The notes beneath the pieces are model-generated. The model was not told where the DNA came from and did not search any database. It was given only the letters and a program-made list of their open reading frames with translations. From Lachnospiraceae bacterium (lineage in GTDB: Bacteria > Bacillota > Clostridia > Lachnospirales > Lachnospiraceae), in the NCBI GenBank assembly GCA_017962105.1, contig JAGCVY010000086.1, forward strand, positions 40,190 through 104,189: a DNA stretch of 64,000 bases. Reading direction: 5' to 3'. Both the position numbers and the translations under genes were made by a program. Positions 60,601 through 64,000 of the stretch are shown in pieces (position 1 is the stretch's first letter; the number at the start of each line of letters is the position of its first letter).

Positions 60601-62178
60601 CTGTCCGCCTGCACCACACCGAGTACACTTTTGGCCTGCTGTACAGGTCGCTGCGCTGCGATCCCAATTGTGGCCTAATGCGTTTTGTGCAACAGTACCA
60701 CATCTTGTACACTTCTTAGGCGCTGTACAGGTTGCCTCGCTTCGATCCCAGTTGTGACCGAGCGCATTGAGGGTGTCACTTTTCGTTTGGCCACAAACAG
60801 AACACTTATAATTCTTAGCGCCATTTGCTGTACATGTGGCGTTTGTTGTTCCGGTCAGGACCCAGTTATGCTTGCCGGTTGGCGTAATGTAGCCATTACC
60901 ATTTTGCGCTCCTGCACCACATCTGGTACATTTCGTAACATAGGTACCCTGAGCGCCACATGTCGGATTTAGTGTTGTTACCTGCTGATAATTATGCCCC
61001 AGCGCCTTTTCTCCGACTGCACCACAGGTCTTACACTTCTTGTCAGCGGTACATGTCGCAGAGGTACGATCCCAGGAATGACCCTTGGCATTCTCTCCTG
61101 TGGTATTACATCTCGTACATACTTTAGCCTCTGTACAGGTTGCGGCAGTACGGTTCCAATTGTGACCGAGGGGCGACTGACCCACTGTGCCACATCTTGT
61201 ACACTTTTTCGCCATTGTACAAGTCGCAGAGGTTCGATCCCAACTGTGACCCTTTGCAGATTCCGCTACCGTTCCGCACCTCGTACAAGACTTGGCGTCG
61301 GTACAGGTTGCTGCACTGCGATTCCAATTATGGCCTAATGCCGCCTGTCCGCCTGCGCCGCACCGTGTACACTTTTGGCCTGCTGTACAGGTTGCTGCAG
61401 AGCGATCCCAACTGTGACCTAATGCGTTTTGTGCAACTGTACCGCATCTTGTACATTTCTTGGGTGCCGTACAGGTTGCCTCGCTCCGATCCCAGTTATG
61501 ACCGAGCGCATTAAGGGTGTCACTTTTCGTTTGGCCACAAACAGAACACTTATAGTTCTTAGCACCATTTGCTGTACATGTAGCGTTTGTTGTTCCGGTC
61601 AGGACCCAATTATGCTTTCCTGTAGCGGAAATATAACCGTTACCATTTTGCGAACCGGCACCACAACGCGAACATTTGGTTACATAGGCACCCGACGTTC
61701 CACATGTCGGCTGTTTCGTTGTCACGGTTGTCCAGTTGTGACCAAGTGCATCAACCGACAACGTCGGCGAGTTGTAATACTGCGCGTTACATTTAGTACA
61801 CCTGTACTGCTTTGTTCCCTTAGCAGTACAGGTCGGATTCTTTGTGTTTACCCATGCGTAGGTATGATTGCAAGCTGCCTGCTGCTTAAGGATGCTTTTG
61901 CTCGTACTTGATGAACTCGCAAAGCCTTCTTCGCAATCACAATGTGCGTCATCTGAACAATCCGCACAATCGATAAGGTCGCACTCGTCATGCTCCCCAC
62001 ATTCTGTGTGATCTCCGTCACACTGCTCCAATACATCGTGATCGTGATGCTCGTGGTCTTCACACTCAAAACCCGAACAATCCACGGCGGATGCTTCTGC
62101 TGTCAATGGCAACAAATAACCGAATACCATCATGATAGCCAGCATTACACCCAAAAACTGTTTTGCTTTCCGCATCAC
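57607..62178 (-). CDS. Giant secreted Cys/His-repeat protein with C-terminal peptidase-like domain
   Basis: 1523 residues. Signal peptide (1-30), a short segment very rich in His, Asp and Cys (ECEDHEHHDHD), then over twenty units of the form ATCTxxxxCxxCGxxxxxxLGHxW (about 105-1120). Next is one InlB-like region (FKGWKLAFEGDNGFTTG...LVAVWEY), then about 270 residues with GGICGLESAINVYLYL and GSHYFVVTAVYE. Those fit the catalytic Cys and His of a papain/C39-like cysteine peptidase, though the third residue is unclear. Secreted. The Cys pairs could bind zinc or form disulfides. There is no wall anchor or ribosome-site oddity; it ends with TAG. Confidence 0.75.
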   Translation of the reverse strand: MMRKAKQFLGVMLAIMMVFGYLLPLTAEASAVDCSGFECEDHEHHDHDVLEQCDGDHTECGEHDECDLIDCADCSDDAHCDCEEGFASSSSTSKSILKQQAACNHTYAWVNTKNPTCTAKGTKQYRCTKCNAQYYNSPTLSVDALGHNWTTVTTKQPTCGTSGAYVTKCSRCGAGSQNGNGYISATGKHNWVLTGTTNATCTANGAKNYKCSVCGQTKSDTLNALGHNWDRSEATCTAPKKCTRCGTVAQNALGHSWDRSAATCTAGQKCTRCGAGGQAALGHNWNRSAATCTDAKSCTRCGTVAESAKGHSWDRTSATCTMAKKCTRCGTVGQSPLGHNWNRTAATCTEAKVCTRCNTTGENAKGHSWDRTSATCTADKKCKTCGAVGEKALGHNYQQVTTLNPTCGAQGTYVTKCTRCGAGAQNGNGYITPTGKHNWVLTGTTNATCTANGAKNYKCSVCGQTKSDTLNALGHNWDRSEATCTAPKKCTRCGTVAQNALGHNWDRSAATCTAGQKCTRCGAGGQAALGHNWNRTAATCTDAKSCTRCGTVAESAKGHSWDRTAATCTVAKKCNTCGTVGQSPLGHNWNRTAATCTEAKVCTRCNTTGENAKGHSWDRTSATCTADKKCKTCGAVGEKALGHNYKTETTQQPTCGEQGIYVTKCTRCGAGAQNGNGYISATGEHTWKYTSTTNPTCTSDGYKLYTCTGCSQTKTEKIDKLGHNYKQETIEQPTCGTRGTYVTKCSRCGDVTQNGNGYITPTGNHKWDIDKATCTRGQKCTVCGDDGEQAKGHRWNPDEEICTKGKYCLDCEYEAQKATGHVYSKEATCTEAKICDKCHYIAQEALGHKWKTILTAVGVSSSNSRGIYEKSMSGRNRVGASSLDDLSGKKFECEHCQKTADFSEIQANGDHNWILDDETEPTCTTPGYIKYHCSKCTDTLIVERPELGHICTWKSTDEPTCITPGMREYSCDRDSCRYVAARQEIPGGHNWNNAMPTCTEDKICSVCGLVEGKALGHDFQTVVIQEPTCTEKGTYVTKCIRCNLGQKDGNGYITPNGHKWVSQGYNTEQYPCSKWENFRCSSCGEKKRVPCEGLEEHVWEPEEILSIPTLSKDGEVRDKCTVCNHKEKHPLQLDIKVYFYFDENDSFPSIRRYSSGNDLLGFDLPSDPDVNIRFKGWKLAFEGDNGFTTGEKIYTGKDIIRDVLGNISLGDQISYKLITDSEGNTYIENNVFTFKLVAVWEYSPSFKNLDYTAGLSDHFVQARDPEGNLMYGASQSTITKDEDFQEQLRGIIERRVEIEMNNSFGNHLFWEEFLCADSVDELINMRLKTLEGGICGLESAINVYLYLEENGRTASHEHIKHLILQYLSEENDNFDWLVRYMADGDGWPSVVHFLEQNLSDSFTVSSAGILNTGLGEDFTPELTLLNVKNMLNEGIPVIMAFHSEDEELVIYEEKNGQLVKYDTVGSHYFVVTAVYESPDRTRIYLRIASWGTAYVIDWNEYVSKANKGKGRFGCAYIPISKKE
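60128..61615 (-). repeat. 744-bp tandem duplication inside the giant repeat gene
   Basis: Two adjacent blocks of 744 bp (248 codons) are nearly identical. For example, GTTTGTTGTTCCGGTCAGG starts at 60841 and again at 61585. Each block holds the same series of seven or so Cys/His units. Boundaries are approximate. Confidence 0.8.
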
Positions 62179-62227
62179 TTTCCTACCCCTTATATAATAT
62201 ATTTCCCGTCAAAGGACGGAATGGTTC

Positions 62228-62257
62228 ATTGTAGCATAAAACGAATAAAACTGTCTA
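62228..62257 (-). promoter_or_regulatory. Candidate promoter of the giant repeat gene
   Basis: Minus-strand TAGACA (62252-62257), 18 bases, TACAAT (62228-62233). The leader holds no other clear signal. A long imperfect hairpin (TCAGCTGTCTGCTG with CAGTAGGCAGCTGA, about 62316-62349) lies upstream, function unknown. Confidence 0.45.
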
Positions 62258-62401
62258 TAGGATTTGGCGTTATAATACATGTTTTTGTGTATACAAAACG
62301 CCCTAAATGGAAGATCAGCTGTCTGCTGATAACACAGTAGGCAGCTGACACAATGAACATTTTTATATATCTATTACCATGTTGATATAACAGGTAATCA
62401 T

Positions 62402-62431
62402 AAAAAAGAACAGGCCCCTTGAGGCCTGTTC
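62402..62431 (-). terminator. Terminator of the Thr-rich lipoprotein gene
   Basis: GAACAGGCC/GGCCTGTTC stem (62408-62431) with a T6 run on the minus strand. Confidence 0.85.
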
Positions 62432-62460
62432 TCTGTATTGCTGATTATAAACCGCTACGC

Positions 62461-63225
62461 TTACTCGTTAGCGGCTCTTAAGTCGATCTGGATATTCATC
62501 TTATAGCTGGGATTGATATCGTTCGGCCATACAAGTTCAATGTGACGGGCACCGAAGCAGGTGGTCCAATCGTCTGCCTCACGTTTGTCGCTGGTAGGAC
62601 CCCAGCACTCAAAAGTGCCGTCGTCCTTGGTCATTCCCCATTCCGCGTTGAGGAAGCCGTAAACCTTCTCATACACTGCTTTCGCTGTGGTTTCGTTCGT
62701 AAAATAAATCGTGATGTCCGCCCAGCTGCCATCATCTAACGCGAATGTGCTGTCATCCTTGGTCATGGAACGGATTGAGATAAGGCTTGCACACTCCTTC
62801 GAACCCCCCTTGCCGGAGGTCCAGAAATACTCACCGATGTGGGTGTATTCCTTTTCAATCTTGACGGAGGCCGGAGCAAAGTCAAATCTGTCTGCGTAGT
62901 TTTCCATCGTATCGCTTGCGGCGATCGTGCGGATAGCCTGAATGTTGGCTGCGATTTCATCAGCCGACTTTCCGCTGTAATCCGTAAATACCGTAGCACT
63001 CTTGACTGCAGGAATCTTCTCGGCTGTCGTCTGGGTCGTTCCTTCCGTGCCTGTCGGTGTCATATCCTCAGTGGTTCCCGCCGGCTTCTTATCGCCGGTC
63101 TCCTGCGTCGTATTGGTTGTGTCGTCCTTCTTCGATGAGCCATCGTCATCGCTTGCGCCGCACGCGGTGAAGCAGAACATCGTCAGAACAGCCAACAGCA
63201 GCAAAAACATACTTGTTTTCTTCAT
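62461..63225 (-). CDS. Lipoprotein with Thr-rich linker, unknown domain
   Basis: 254 residues. Lipobox CFTACG with the lipidated Cys near 22, then a Thr/Gly/Asp linker (about 24-75), then a roughly 170-residue domain with GEYFWTSGKGG, DDGSWADITIYF and FGARHIELVWPNDI. No family recognised. Promoter and terminator are both clear, so it is a single-gene unit. Start after GGGGGTAATATACC. Confidence 0.75.
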   Translation of the reverse strand: MKKTSMFLLLLAVLTMFCFTACGASDDDGSSKKDDTTNTTQETGDKKPAGTTEDMTPTGTEGTTQTTAEKIPAVKSATVFTDYSGKSADEIAANIQAIRTIAASDTMENYADRFDFAPASVKIEKEYTHIGEYFWTSGKGGSKECASLISIRSMTKDDSTFALDDGSWADITIYFTNETTAKAVYEKVYGFLNAEWGMTKDDGTFECWGPTSDKREADDWTTCFGARHIELVWPNDINPSYKMNIQIDLRAANE

Positions 63226-63293
63226 GGTATATTACCCCCTGCTTTCTTTTACACTTCCTTGTTCGCATCGGCAGCAGAACGCTGCTTGGTGAT

Positions 63294-63322
63294 AATATAG
63301 CATGGTTTTTTGAAATTGTCAA
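63294..63322 (-). promoter_or_regulatory. Promoter of the Thr-rich lipoprotein gene
   Basis: Minus-strand consensus TTGACA (63317-63322), 17 bases, TATATT (63294-63299). Confidence 0.7.
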
Positions 63323-63380
63323 CCTTATTTACTGTTTGAGTAAATCTTAATTGCGCAAGCGGGCAGTTGTTCCAGCTCGC

Positions 63381-63418
63381 CAAAACAAAAGAGCGCCTCC
63401 GGTCTCCCGGAAGCGCCC
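63381..63418 (-). terminator. Terminator of the DUF3472 gene
   Basis: GCGCTTCCGG/CCGGAGGCGC stem on the minus strand followed by TCTTTTGTTTTGG. Confidence 0.8.
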
Positions 63419-63435
63419 GTCAACTCATTGTTTCC

Positions 63436-64000
63436 TTACGGCTCCCCTTCTTCGCCGCCCGGAACCGTCAGCATGATCGGCTGCTGCGGCTCACCCGCCT
63501 TGCCGGTAACGCCGGTGGTGATCATCCAGAACGTGTCACCCTCGGTGCCGTACTTGTAGCTGCCGGCATGCTCGTAACCGAGCATAAAGACGCCGGATTT
63601 CACAGGCACCCAGCTGCCGTTCTCCGCGCGGACGCGGGCATTTTTCACCTCCATGGTCCGCACCTCGCCCGCGGTCGCGGGTCCGAAATTCTCGAGGAAA
63701 ATGGCGTTGTCCCCCGTGAAGGCCACGTTCTTTACGCCCAGATCGTACTTGCTGATCATGGTCCACTCCCCGGTCGACAAATCCTTGATCCACTGCGCGA
63801 TCGTGGTGTTGCCGGTCTCCTCGTTCGTGCCGCACTCCAGCTTCATGCGGTACCATTTTCCGGCCTCCCAGGGGCACGCCGTGATGCAGTGGACGCCCTC
63901 GCCCTCGCCACCGAATCTCATGTTGTCGTCCGGCCCGGGATACAGCCGCGTTGCCGAAATGGTCGTCTTGTTGCCGCTCTCATCCTCGCAGTAAATGTCC
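63436..64000 (-). CDS. DUF3472-like secreted protein (3' part only)
   Basis: About 188 codons are visible; the start lies beyond the right edge. MRFGGEGEGVHC, then CPWEAGKWYRMKLECG, then GNTTIAQWIKDLSTGEW match the carbohydrate-associated DUF3472 pattern. VRAENGSWVPVKSGVFMLGY follows and the protein ends in a Gly/Glu tail. Probably an extracellular sugar-related protein; function unknown. Confidence 0.6.
   Translation of the reverse strand, partial: DIYCEDESGNKTTISATRLYPGPDDNMRFGGEGEGVHCITACPWEAGKWYRMKLECGTNEETGNTTIAQWIKDLSTGEWTMISKYDLGVKNVAFTGDNAIFLENFGPATAGEVRTMEVKNARVRAENGSWVPVKSGVFMLGYEHAGSYKYGTEGDTFWMITTGVTGKAGEPQQPIMLTVPGGEEGEP

Noticed and set aside
59635-61911. Several Cys/Arg-rich plus-strand frames opposite the giant repeat gene
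   Set aside because: Shadows produced by the regular repeats on the other strand.
1-64000. tRNA, rRNA, transposase, integrase or CRISPR genes
   Set aside because: I looked for cloverleaf 3' ends, conserved rRNA words, DDE/integrase motifs and spaced repeats and saw none that I could support.

Overview
The window looks like chromosomal DNA of an anaerobic Clostridia, most likely a Lachnospiraceae member from a gut or rumen. The evidence is AAGGAGG-type ribosome binding sites throughout, a tryptophan T-box leader, rubrerythrin plus superoxide reductase for oxygen defence, a D-lactate dehydrogenase, a GH10 xylanase lipoprotein, the cluster hemZ / MBL hydrolase / relA / hisS typical of Clostridia, and Gram-positive surface proteins with sortase-like tails. 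Most of 2-39 kb is fairly GC-rich; 40.0-48.5 kb is clearly AT-richer. No rRNA, tRNA, transposase or CRISPR array was seen.

Layout: 0-1.7 kb, a surface pilin-type protein. 1.8-3.0 kb, a superoxide reductase/rubrerythrin operon. 3.1-3.5 kb, a broken sigma-factor gene. 3.7-5.1 kb, a MATE exporter. 5.3-11.7 kb, a two-component system followed by a heterodimeric ABC exporter. 11.7-13.4 kb, T-box-controlled trpB2. 13.5-16 kb, a repeat lipoprotein and a xylanase. 16.2-18 kb, a third ABC exporter. 18.4-19.5 kb, galM. 19.6-23.7 kb, a zinc uptake operon (small CxxC membrane protein, znuA, znuC, znuB, lipoprotein, DUF1294). 23.8-30.6 kb, hisS, HD-GYP, hemZ, MBL and relA. 30.8-37.8 kb, a poorly characterised group of zinc-ribbon membrane proteins (two paralogous pairs) with an azoreductase-macrodomain fusion and an AAA ATPase. 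37.9-40.0 kb, ldhA, a cysteine hydrolase and small proteins. 40.1-47.9 kb, an AT-rich probable acquired region: HNH nuclease, frameshifted lipoprotein, K+ channel, and a five-gene RidA/VOC/membrane/nitroreductase/aldolase operon. 48.5-64 kb, secreted and surface proteins, including two related repeat-rich adhesin-like proteins, an interrupted NAGPA gene, a 1523-residue Cys/His-repeat protein ending in a likely cysteine peptidase, and a partial DUF3472 protein.

The most unusual signal is not a gene. The word GGAAAAT (often CGGAAAATG) occurs about 59 times on the two strands by eye, roughly ten times what base composition predicts. It lies in all codon frames and between genes, and is nearly absent from the AT-rich 40-48 kb region. 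Other points of note are two genes interrupted by in-frame TAG codons (36724-36726 and 53034-53036), a fourfold tandem ribosome-binding-site/start module ahead of a lipoprotein, an 8-base C tract at the start of the VOC gene, and a 744-bp duplication inside the giant Cys/His-repeat gene.

All calls rest on reading the sequence; no database search was possible.
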